Source: Guadua angustifolia
Lineage: Eukaryota > Streptophyta > Magnoliopsida > Poales > Poaceae
Assembly: GCA_036346375.1 (NCBI GenBank)
Contig: CM070517.1
Span: 45,604,200-45,668,199 of the forward strand
Direction of reading: 5' to 3'
Length of the DNA stretch: 64,000 nt
Notes under the pieces: generated by a model
The model's input: the letters and a program-made list of their open reading frames with translations, nothing else
Told to the model about the DNA's origin: nothing
Databases searched by the model: none
Shown here: piece by piece, positions 34,686 through 45,382 of the stretch
How positions within the stretch are numbered: position 1 is the stretch's first letter
Layout of the letters: each line of letters begins with the position of its first letter
Program-made: the position numbers and the translations under genes

Positions 34686-35040
34686 AAGCAAGAAGGTGAT
34701 GAGCACCTTCCAACCTTTAGCACTTATTTGGGTTTTGAGGTGGAGCCCCTAATTAATTGAATTTGAAACCAAGAAGGTATCAAGCACCTTCCACTCCCTT
34801 GCTATCTTTAAGTGGAGCCCACTATTAATTAAAGCCATGAAGATACTAAGATGGGGCCACCGCCGCCCTTTCCCTTTACATCTTCTACACTTATTGGGAC
34901 TTTAAGGTGGAGCCCACAATTAATTGAAACTAAGAAGCTTCTAAGATGAGCCACCAAATTCTTTCCCTTAGTACCTTCAACACTTATTTAGGTTTAAGGT
35001 GGAGCCTATCATTAATTAAAACAAAGACTATCCTCTCTCA
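34686..35040. repeat. Degenerate tandem repeat with GGTGGAGCC core
   Basis: At least four units of about 75-95 bp each contain AAG-TGGAGCC(C/T) followed within a few bases by ATTAATT(A/G)AA and then an AAGAAG- or GAAGATACTAAG-like motif. Related motifs (CCCACAAATTAATTTA) also end the 706-bp units just upstream, so both arrays probably share an origin. Confidence 0.65.
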
Positions 35041-36318
35041 TAGTACCTTGTTTACTCAATTTCTAAATGCAGTATTTTGGTGATTTTGGAGGAAGGCAAG
35101 CATCAACCCTCTATTGAACATAAGATTTTCTACGAAATTCAAGTGAGAATCTTATGTTCGAAATGAATACTTGCATAAGTTTTTTGGGCCTAGTGTCTGT
35201 TTGGATGTTATTACATTTATAAACCACAGTATTTGACAACCATAGTTTTCAATACTCCATCTGTAAGATACTACAATTTATGAATACCATGACTTATTGA
35301 AGTTTTGAGAAAAAAGCAGAGTGCGTTTGGATGTTGTAGTTTTAAATGAAGTATTGCTTTCAAGGGGTAGTGAAATTATTAATTTTAGATCAAACTTTCA
35401 AAAATGCAAGGGAGAATTAATAACTTGATTGCTTCAAATGAAAATTTGGCTTTCTTTAATATCAACAAATTATAAAAACCGAGTATCTAGATTCTAATAT
35501 AAAATTAATAATTTTGATTTTGAAATCTAGAATCATGTTTATAAGATCGAACAACAATCATGGCAATGTTTCTTCAATGTATCAAGTTTCGTTAGCTTAG
35601 TAGAAAAGAAACTACAATATGGGTAAGTACATAGCAATACAAGGAAAAAGATCACACATGCTTAGACGGCCTGATCGTGCATGGTTTTAGTGCACACAGA
35701 GATTAGATAAGGCTGCCTCATGTCATGCCATAATAGAAAAACATTGTTTTGAAAAAAGAGGTCTTGAGTAGGGGTGGACATTAGGTTAATTCGGTTTGTT
35801 CAGTTTAAAAATATTTGAGTTTTTGGAAACTACCAACAGAAAATTTTGGTTCAAATCTAAAAACTAAACCAAATTATTTTTGGTAAACCGAATTTCAGAA
35901 TGTAGCGATGATAGCAATTTTAGTTGAAAGCAAGAGGTTTAGTTATAGGCTTGTATCTTTAGACATTAGCGAACTACGAAAAACGTCTTTGGCACATATG
36001 GCACAAGATAAAATAAGCTATATCCCAGCGATTGATCGGTGAAGAGTGATGAACATCTTCAGGATAATCATCACTACAATGAGTTAATGACTGGATATAT
36101 CACCTATGTATATATTTGCAGATTACAAAAGGCTGGCATCATTAATTAATGAATTTCACCATTTGCCACAACATTAATGTGAGGAGTTATACAAATACAC
36201 TATGCAAGCAAGTACTCATAATAAACAATATAATGCAGCCACCATTTTAACTTATTTTATTCTATACATTAGTTTCAAAAGTTAGAACAAATGTAATAGT
36301 ACCTGCCTATTGGTTTCA

Positions 36319-36436
36319 GAGCATATGTGTAATAGTATCAGCTAGACAAACCAAAGAATGGAGAGGACGATGAGGCGGAGCATATGTGTAATAGTATCAG
36401 CTAGACAAACCAAAGAATGGAGAGGACGGTGAGGCG
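36319..36436. repeat. Tandem duplication, 59-bp unit, two copies
   Basis: AGCATATGTGTAATAGTATC begins at 36320 and again at 36379, with almost identical continuations. It lies inside the outer hAT element, just left of the inner one. Confidence 0.9.
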
Positions 36437-36554
36437 GACATAGTTAAGGCTCATCCAACAACCGACTGAGATGGCCCCCGTGGCTTGAGCACCAGCTAAG
36501 TGGGGAGTGTGAACACGATAGCCTCGTCCGGCCATCGGTCCGGAGCCTCCACAG

Positions 36555-38544
36555 TAGGGGTGCAAACAAAGCGGATACAGATGGATTTCGCTCATCCAGT
36601 ATCCTATTCCAAATTATTTCTCTGATACATAGTCGGATACAGACAGTGCTAGATTCGAATACAAATGCGAATTACCTCGATCATGAATATGGAGCAAATA
36701 CAGATCATTCCAAATACGACTAGTCTCGGTCATAAATATTTAGTCGGATAATGCATGAAAACAAAAACCATATATGTCGCATATATTAGGATCAATCAAC
36801 CATACTATATGATACAATTATAGTTTAAACTATTCACTACTCAATGTAGTCATATATCATGGCCCAGTATGGCTTCATCAGACTTGGTATTATGAAAAAA
36901 ATGCGAGGGACAATGACTCAGAAGTCAGCACTTAAGTAACCCTTAACATAAGGTCAAAGAAAACAATTAGCCTAACAGCAAAAACAACAAATGGCATTAG
37001 TACCAAAGGAATGTGTGGTTATCACAATTCTCTAGTCATCACAATTCTAACAAGTTAAAATTCATTTGGTAGTTGATATAAAGCTATGTTGCATAACTGA
37101 GTCCAACAAGCAATATGTACCAGCTTGCATTCAGCAATATCCACGAGACCACGATAATGTAATCATTTTCAAATGTTTTCCTACGACCATAAATAAGCCT
37201 AGTAAATGGTCACTACGGAAAAAGTACATAAATCTCAAGTTTCCATCGAAACATTCAACAATATCATGATGGAATCTAAAAGAGCACTGAACATATGAAT
37301 ATTACTTTAACAATGAATTCAAAAGTTGGTGAGGATAATAAATATCCACTTCCAAGCATTTCAGGACCATGGCTCCTTCCCCACAATCACATCTGTTTTA
37401 TTCTGATTTGGCTTGAAAATGCAATTAGATTAGTTAGTATAAGAGCAACTGCTTGGCCATCGATGATAAATACACCATATAAGGGTTATATTACATCAGC
37501 ACCATAAATCAGCAGAAACAACTAGAGTAAGTTACAAAAACAAATTTTACAATGTATTGTTGAGAAAACTTATAGAAGCATTTTGGGATCAGGATCTTTC
37601 TGGTGTTCTACAAAAAGTTCCAGAAACAAGACAATTCAATATCCAAAATGCAGCCTTAACAGCTTGCTTCCAAAAGCCTCGACGCGTCCTAAGCATAGGA
37701 ATGACTGAATGCAAATGAAAAAAGCTCATTCAAATTTAAAGTAACTAGTTCCATAAGTCCAAAACATGCAGTATTGAAAGTGTTTAGCATCAAATGTTAT
37801 ATGAGCATATATGCTAGAACAGCCCTCCAAAGTGAGCCCAATGAGGGAGTTAGGAAGGAATTCATTCCTCATGTGCTCATATTTGAGCAAACAGTCAGTG
37901 TGCCATCATAATAAACTTGGAAGAAAAGGAAGAATAAACTTGGATGCTACCGACTAGAGTCCTGCAGGAGGCGAGGTGATGCGAGGGAGGCTGGCGTCGG
38001 GGGAATCTTGGTGGTGGCGACCGCCAGCCGGCGGGGCGACGCAGACCGGACTGCAGACGGATCTTGGCGGGTGGCCACGTGACGCGACACCACGGTAAGG
38101 GTGGGGCCGATCTGGAGGTTGCGCCAGGGGGAACTTGGCGATGGCGGCCACCGGCTAACCGGGCGACACGAGGGTGGCTGGTTGGCTACGGACTGCACAG
38201 CCGCAAGCCTAGATCCAGATCGGGAGTTCGGGACTGGAGCCTGGAGGGGATCACAGATCAGACCAGGGGAATGGGATTGGGTCTAGGACTTAAGGTTTGG
38301 AGTTCCCAGTTCCCACGAGCACGGGATAGTGTCCGGGTAATTACCGGATAGCTTTGATTAGCTTTACGGATATATCCGAATCCGACAGATACTTTTATTC
38401 CGAATTTGTATCCGATAAAAACTATCCGAATTCGCATCCATATCGAAAAAAAATCATGGATATCCGAAATTATGCTCCAAATAAGATCCGAATTTATTCG
38501 AGCAGACAAATGGTTGGGAACTATCTGCTCCGTTTGCACCCCTA
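36555..38544. mobile_element. Inner hAT element, 1990 bp, nested
   Basis: The ends are TAGGGGTGCAAACAAAGCGG (left) and, inverted, TAGGGGTGCAAACGGAGCAG (right). The 8-bp target duplication CTCCACAG is perfect at 36547-36554 and 38545-38552. Both ends have dense GGATA/TATCCGAA motifs. The centre is AT-rich to about 37940, then GC-rich (37960-38300) with short open frames on both strands that I cannot identify. No transposase seen. Confidence 0.88.
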
Positions 38545-39585
38545 CTCCACAGCAATGTTGTTCACCCTCCCGCTTATATGAGTTAGAGAAGTGGGATTTG
38601 AGATTCATACTTCTGATTCCCACAAGAACTTCACTCCAAGGTGAGGGCCGTAGATCCATACTCATAAGCGGGCCGTAGATCCCTCACCATGATCCATCAC
38701 CACCTCGGATCTGGGAAGGATCCATCATCTCCATCACCACAGCACTCGATCCCAGTGCCTTCTTCGCCATATTTGGCTCGATCCGTCCGCAGATGGTGAG
38801 AGGGGACGCGGGAGGGAGGCGGCGGAGATGATGGAGAGAGTGGGGCGCGAGGAGGGAGGCTGCAGAGAGGAGGCGGGGAGCTGGGGAGGGAGGCAACGGA
38901 GAGGAGCGTCCTAGCCGAATGGAGAATGGGGAATGGCCGAGCACCCGAGCCGAATGGGTAATTTTGTGCAAGCATGATTCAGTTCTTTCGGTTTTCGAAT
39001 GAAGAAAACCAAACCGCAAACCGAATAGTGTCAGAAAAAACCGAATCGTAAACCGAACACCAAAAAACCAAATTTCTCGGTTAATTCGGTTTGTTTTTTT
39101 GGTTTAGGTGAAATAATGCCCACCCCTAGTCTTGAGTGAAGTTTTTAAAACTCCAAAAATACCATGGTATTCACAATACCACGGTTTATAAAACCACAAT
39201 ATTTATGGTATCCAAACACCTCAAAATTTTAGATACCATTGTATTATCCAAAAACTCCAAAATAATACTTTTGTATCTAAACAGGTCTTCATAGTTTGTG
39301 CTAAGCTACTTTTTTTTCGCCTTTAAGGTCAACCCTACAGAATACGGACGGACATTTTTTATGGAGATGTTATTATGCTTTTTAATAACCGAAGAGTTCG
39401 TTTAGAACTTTGACACAGACATCCAAACAAAGTAGAGCAGGGGTAGCATTCATCTGTGTAAAAAAAAAATGGAAAACGACGATCTGCATTAACTTTATCT
39501 ACTTCCAAGCTTCATGATAGATACTCCCAAGTAGTGCTGGAGGCTCAAGTCCAACTCTACGGAGCACTACTTTGTGAGAAGACCA

Positions 39586-41447
39586 ATGGGCCGGAGCCTT
39601 AGCCCGCTGCTCCGGCAGGAGCTGGAGAACCTCGACAAGGACGCCGACAGCCGCCGCTCCGCCATGAAGGCGCTCAAGTCCTACGCCAAGCACCTGGACT
39701 CCAAGTCCATCCCCTACTTCCTAGCTGAGGTCTCGGACAACAAGGCCCCCGGGTTGCCCTCTGGGGAGTTCACCATCTCTCTGTACGAGGTCCTCGCCAG
39801 GGTCCATGGTCGGAACATCGTGCCACAGATTGGCAACATCATGTCCACCATCATGTGCACGCTGTCGTCAAGCGGCGGGTCCTTCCCCCTGCACCAGGCT
39901 TGCTCCAAGGTGGTGCCGGCCATTGCTCGGTACGGCATTGATCCCTCGACACCCGACGAGGAGAAGGCCAGCATCATTTCTTCTCTCTGCAAGCCTCTTT
40001 GCAGTGCGCTGATGGGTAATCAGGATGGTGCTGCATCTGGCGCGGCGCTCTGCCTGAAGGCACTTGTTGAGTCGAACAATTGGAGGTTCGCGTCAAGTGA
40101 GACCGTTAATGAGGTCTGCTTGAAGGTTGCTGGGGCGATGCATGATAAGACAACGCAGTCTAATGCCCACATGGGCCTGGCAATGGCGCTGGTGAAGCAC
40201 AATGGCCTGGTTGCCGAGGCTTACGCGAGGTCCCTTGTGCGGTCTGGCCTGCAGATTCTTGATGGTGACATTGCAGAGAGCAGCTCCCAGAAGCGGCTCT
40301 CAGCGATCCATATGATCAATTTCTTCATGAAGTTTGTTGATCCTAGGAGCATATCCTCAGAGCTTAGCAAGGTGGTTGATGTCATGGAGCAATGCCAGAA
40401 TGACCTCGCGCCATTCGTCCGAGGCGCTGCATTTGAGGCATCACAGACTGCCAAGAGCATTGCTGCGCAGAAGGGGTCAAGGCATGATGTCAGCACGAGC
40501 CCGATGGTTCTGTCTAACTTCCACAGGAGAAGAGAGAAGAGCCTCTGCAGGAGCCTCTGGAGTGCAGAGGGCAGCCCTGCGAGCTCCAGCATGGCTGCTT
40601 CTCCAGTTCAGTATCAATCCCCTGATGTTGTGGATTCATCCATCATGTGTGACAGTACGCTCACCGAGTCGCCAGTCTCAATTGGGCAGTCCTCTTGCAA
40701 CTTTGATCAGAACCGGCGCACAAACAGGAGATTATGGAGCGATGATGGTGTGGATGTTGCTCTGAAGGATGGCTTGTTCATTAGATTTTGCTCAAACGGC
40801 AACTACCTTGAAGATGACTTGGGCGAGGTCTGTGACAGCGAAATAACTGAGGCCAATTTTGAGTGCACCGACTCATTCAAAGGATTTGTGTCAGCTAGCC
40901 CTAATGGTACAAGAGATAAGATCCCCAGTCCCCAGGTATACAGAATTGCATGTCTAAACTGTTTTTGTTTCTCATTGGTTGCTACATATTGTGTACCTTG
41001 GTTTAGTTGGTAACTGACTTTGCTATTTCATTGTTAACTAACTCTGACACTTCATTGTAATCCTAGGCTTCTGAAAGGCCAATCAGCATCGACGATGTGA
41101 AGGTATACACAACACCAAGGAAGCTTCTCCGCTTGCTTCAGAGCTCGTATGACTTCGACCCTGCTCGCCATGAGGAACAATCCATTGCCAGGAAGAACAG
41201 CTCATCTTCACCGGATGGAGAACATAAGGAACAAGTGGAATCATATGAAGAGATGCAATGTCAGCATTCTGACAGCAATGCTGAAGAGGGAAGGTTGAGA
41301 ATGGAACTGTTGATATGCAGAGCGACAATGATAGGACTGAATTGTTTTCCAATGAAGAAAAATCAGGATCCTCCACTACTGAGGTTGAGAATACATCCTG
41401 TAAAACAACCTCTGATGTTGAATTCCAAAAGCAAGATGTTTGTGTGA
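39586..41447 (+). CDS. SINE1/SINE2-like KASH protein, copy 1, anchor lost by frameshift
   Basis: Homologue of Arabidopsis SINE1/SINE2, nuclear-envelope proteins that bind SUN proteins by a C-terminal KASH tail and actin by an ARM-like N-terminus. Exons 39586-40935 and 41067-41447 give 576 aa. Exon 1 is intact: MGRSLSPLLRQELENLDKDA at the start, then SLYEVLARVHGRNIVPQI, ACSKVVPAIARYGIDP, AALCLKALVESNNWRFAS. In exon 2 a G is missing near 41287-41291 (GAGGGAAGG, where copy 2 has GAGGGGAAGG). The frame shifts, ends at 41447, and the membrane segment plus tail (still readable in another frame to 41587) are lost. The copy also lacks the upstream region of copy 2. A soluble product is possible if it is transcribed; otherwise it is a pseudogene or a sequence error. 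Confidence 0.75.
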
Positions 41448-42282
41448 CAAGTAGCAGAGGAAAGACTAGGAATTATAAGGCAATATTCAGTTTTCTTTTG
41501 AGCGTGAGCATGATCGTTCTAGCAGTAATTATTGTGTTATTTAGGATAGACAATTATGAGGATTCTGTTGGCCTTGTCCCAACTTGATTTCTGTAGGGTA
41601 CAACCTTTATGCCTTACTGTTCAAGTTGTATGATTCTACCACAGTAGAGCGGTTACTGGGCTTAACTAGTTTGCAGTCATTTTATCTCTGTATGACAGGA
41701 AAAAAACTTGATTATGTTTGTGATGTGCTTATATAGTGATCCTCTGTTGTATTGCTGTGTTGAAGTGACCATTGAGCGTGGTTTAACTTCATTTTGCTGT
41801 CATTTTTATGATGGCAATGTGCTTTATATGGTGATCCCTTGCCTAACTGCTGCATTGATGTAATTCACTGGGAATGGTTTTGAGCTGTTGATGTTTTTCA
41901 CCAAGAATTTGGTGTATCGTGTATTCTAATTTATCATGACAGTTCCCATTCTATCTTTTGGTGAGCATCTTTATTTGCACACTAGATCTAGAAGGCCATT
42001 TGGAAATGACTGCTAGATTGCTAGTCCATTGAACGTCCATGGCTGTTTGGCAAATAACCTGGAAGAAACAGAAACGTGAGTGTATTCCTGCAGAAGTATT
42101 GAAGCTTCGGAACAGGTAAGGATGGCCAGATTATTCAAAAGAATACCGAGACAACATGTCCTGCCATTCGATAATGGAATTTCTGCAGGTAGTACCAAAA
42201 TTATCGCGAATAAAACAGCACGCAGCTAAAAAGTTACGAGATAGCTAATAGAACGTCTAATACGATTGAAGAAGCAAAGCAG

Positions 42283-42755
42283 TTTTTTTTTTTAAAAGAG
42301 CGGCAGGAGCTCTACCTTGCAATTAAGAAGGTTAAAACAAAGAACAACAGTTAATATTTACACAATAGAATCTCCGGACAACAGAGAGTTTGAACAACGG
42401 AAACAAGGATAGCAGCGGGTTGAGAAGCGTTATATCCTAAAACAAAAGAGCCGTCGTTGAACTGCCCGTGCAATGGGGATATCTCACGGGCCAGCGCCTA
42501 TCATGATCTCGAGCCGAAGTAGTCCCTGCTAGGAAAGGTCATGGTCAGGTTCCTGCTGAGATTGCCGAGTTGCCACCCTCCAATCAGTGACGTCTTGTGT
42601 TATGCGATAGAAAATGGCTTGCGGCCGAATCACTTTCGCTTGAGAAAATTCTTGCATTTCTCTCTTTCCAAATATTCCGAAGAATAAATTAGGATGCCAT
42701 TCGTCTTTTGCGTGAGTGCTTAGAAACTCATTTGTGATATGGATGTCCACCACAT
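42283..42755 (-). mobile_element. 3' end of a LINE, duplicated piece
   Basis: Begins with the T-run at 42283 (poly-A tail of a minus-strand LINE) and matches 48085 onward in copy 2. It includes the part coding for AIFYRITQDVTDWRVATRQS near the end of the LINE polyprotein. It stops near 42755, where unrelated sequence follows. It is a by-product of the segmental duplication, not a separate insertion. Confidence 0.7.
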
Positions 42756-43600
42756 CTCGAGCAACTGCATGGGATAACGGGGAGCAACCTCTCCGTGGTG
42801 CCACTACCGCTAAAGCCGGACCGAAGTACGCCTACTGGTTATGCAACCACCAAAGCGGCATCATGATTGATCGGGCACGCCTCGATTGTCCAAGCATAAG
42901 CCCAACACACACCTCCTGCACCATATAGTGGAGTGCGACCCGAAACAGAGCAGGCGTCTCCGCATGTCTCCGCCAACGGCCAACACAGCAGAGGTGCCCG
43001 AGGGTTCCTCCTCTCGAAGAAGAAGGGACAAGGAAGCAATGCCGAGGTCCGCACCACGCAACAAATCCTCGACGTTGCGACCACCGGGAACCCGTGGTAT
43101 TAACATAGGGGACGCCGAATCGGATGACATGCCCATATGGGAGGCGTAAATCCACATAAACAACAACCAAAATTTAAGTCTTATACACCGAGACGACGCA
43201 AGATAGGCCACCCAATGGGCGCATATGGGAGAACTGCGAACCCCATGGAGTTCTTTCATAGTAGGGATTGAGCGGTGTCCGAGGACGGTCGCAATATTTA
43301 CACGGTCGATAATATGCGTAAAATATCTTACATCATTCGTTGCATCCAGGATAGCGAACGATCATTTGTTCCACCATGACGACTAAGCTTTCGTATTAAC
43401 CTGCAATCGTTGTAATGCCATGTAATATAATATAATATAATCCATTGCTTATTTTATCATCCGAACTTTGTATGTGCCCTTATATATGTATTGTTTGAAT
43501 TTTAAAAATTCCTCATATATTAAAATCATTTGAAATTTTTATGGTAATATCACCGATTTATCAGAACCTCCATAAAAGTTTCAAAATTTTCCGACCTCGT
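42756..43600. other. Unassigned sequence with a short open frame
   Basis: An open frame at about 42886-43149 (+) reads RRLRMSPPTANTAEVPEGSS and ends GDAESDDMPIWEA. It has no recognised domain and its start is unclear. The stretch after 43260 is AT-rich with a TAATA microsatellite (43424-43441). It could be part of an unidentified transposon; I cannot assign it. Confidence 0.3.
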
Positions 43601-44290
43601 AAAAGTTTTCATGGTTTCGTGGTCATGAAGTGCCTTTTCCGATTTTCGCAACAAAATGTCGGGCAACGTCCTACCATCTCGCCCATACGTAAGTGCTAGC
43701 CCGCATTGGAGGCGCCCTTGATTTTTTCAGATTTTTGACCATGTCCCACCGCTGGGCTACGAAAACCCCTAAGTGGCCACGATTTCCGTGGTTTCGTGGT
43801 CATGAGTGCATTTTTCGATTTTCGCAACAAAATGCCGAGGCAACGTCGCTATCTCGCCCATACGTAAGTGGTAGCCCACATTGCGAGGCGCCTCGATTTT
43901 TCCCTGATTTTTTGACCATGTCCCATGACTCATGGGCTACGAAACCGCTAAGTGGCCACGATTCGTGGTTTCGGGTCAGAGGGCCTTTTATGATTTTCGC
44001 AACAAAAGCGGGCAACGCTCCGCCATCTCGCCCGACGTAAGTGGTAGCCCGCTGAGGTCGCCTTGATTTTTCCGCTTTTTTGGACCGTGTACCGTCTCCT
44101 GGGCTACGAAAACCCTAAGTGGCCACGATTTCGTGGTTTCGGTTCTGAAGTGCCTTTTTCCGATTTAGAACGTCCTACTGTCCTCGCCATGACTAAAGTG
44201 GTATCCCACGCTATGAGGTCACGTGTCTTTTTCCCTATTTTTTCTACCATATTCGACGGACCCTACGAGGCTATCAAAAACTAAGTGCGA
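43600..44290. repeat. Tandem array, unit about 166-179 bp, at least 4 copies
   Basis: The landmark AAGTGGCCACGAT begins at 43771, 43950 and 44117, with a decayed one at 44283. Each unit also has GTGGTTTCG, GATTTTCGCAACAAAA or a relict of it, CATCTCGCCC, GTGGTAGCCC and GGGCTACGAAA. An incomplete unit precedes them from about 43600. Monomers close to nucleosome length are typical of plant satellites. I do not recognise it as the rice centromere repeat. Confidence 0.8.
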
Positions 44291-45382
44291 TCACTAACGG
44301 ACTAAAATAATTTTTCCTGGTTCATTACATGACAACAAGTTTTTTCCTAATTTTTCCCGATTCAATGTAACAATTATTGTACAAACAATTTGCAAAAAAA
44401 TCGCCAAAAAATAAAACTATAGTCACATCGCCAGTGCAACTCAGACATTTTCCTTTTTTTTTTACGTCAGTTAGGGTTTGGAGTTTTGCTGAATGACCTC
44501 CCGTCACCCGAGAAGCGATCGCCTGTAGGCGACGGAGGGTATTTCCGCTATTTTTCGCATGGCGACTAGTTTTGAAAAAACGATTAAAAAAATATTAAAT
44601 AAAAAAAAAATCCTACTTTGTCGTGATCGATTTTGGGCTTTGGGACGCGCGAGCCCAGTCCACAGATTTACGGGCCGTCCAACCCGTCTCAAAGCCCAGC
44701 CGAACCCACGGCGAGCACAGCAGGGGTAGGACGGTACTTTCGGAGCCCGAAATTTCAAACCCCGCGGCCGCTCCTCTGCCCGCGCTGTCCCCGACTCCCT
44801 CCCCTCCCAGTTCGAAACGCACGTTCGCCACGCACCAACGTACCAGCCCAAACCCGTCACTGAAAGGTGGGGCCCGCGCAGTGTGCCTCCCCGTCTCCCT
44901 CTGGGGGTTGGACGAACACGAGTGTGAAAAGTAGGTGGCGGATCTCCGTTTTGACCTTCCCCATTTTGGACGAACACGAGTGTGAAAACCTTCCCCATTT
45001 TGACCTCCGTCGCCGCGGCCGCGGATCTGAGCTGCTGCTGATACCTTCGTCTTCTCTTGCCATTTTTTCTGCGACGAGCTCCAAGTTCAAATCTTTAAGA
45101 AGCAGGCGAGAGAGGGAGAGGAGAGTGATTGGGTCGAGATTGTGAGGCATTCTGAGTTACTGATTTCAGGTCAGTTTAATGCAGGAGCATACCGCTTCTT
45201 GGCTAATCTTGTTTTCCTCCGATTCCTCTTTTGTCTTATCCTGTTTCTTGAATCTTGCGGATGAACACAGGAGCGAGCCCGATTAGAGTTCTTGTGCGTG
45301 CTAGTGTAATCGAGGTTCCTGCTCCCTGCAGCGCATTGATCTAGAGGAGACAAAGAAGCTGCCTTTTCTTGCTTGAAGACCA
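44291..45382 (+). promoter_or_regulatory. Upstream region and leader of SINE-type copy 2
   Basis: This is absent from copy 1. After an AT-rich part it becomes GC-rich (44630-45020) with a direct repeat of TTGGACGAACACGAGTGTGA (about 44908 and 44966). A C/T-rich leader follows, then possible splice sites (TTTCAGGT near 45170). No open frame with similarity occurs here. It is the likely promoter and 5' leader of the gene. Confidence 0.45.

Larger units (their letters stand above)
35769..39128. mobile_element. hAT element, 3360 bp, with perfect 8-bp TSD
   Basis: The left end is TAGGGGTGGACATTAGG and the right end, inverted, is TAGGGGTGGGCATTATT. The target duplication GTCTTGAG is perfect at 35761-35768 and 39129-39136. 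Subterminal AAACCGAATT/AATTCGGTTT motifs occur at both ends, as in the 10224-11076 element. A GC-rich part near 38690-38960 sits inside the right end. No transposase is recognised. A second complete element (36555-38544) sits inside it, so the older element itself is about 1.36 kb. Confidence 0.85.
39577..42755. repeat. Segmental duplication 1, copy 1
   Basis: Nearly identical to 45374-48545 (offset about 5.8 kb). It covers the whole SINE-type gene from 8-9 bp before its ATG, its 3' region and the first few hundred bases of a LINE 3' end. The copies part company inside LINE sequence near 42755. Confidence 0.9.

Noticed and set aside
43600..44290. Rice centromere satellite (CentO)
   Set aside because: Unit length (166-179 bp) and motifs do not fit the 155-bp CentO unit as I remember it, and the array is very short among genes. 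Kept as an unclassified repeat.
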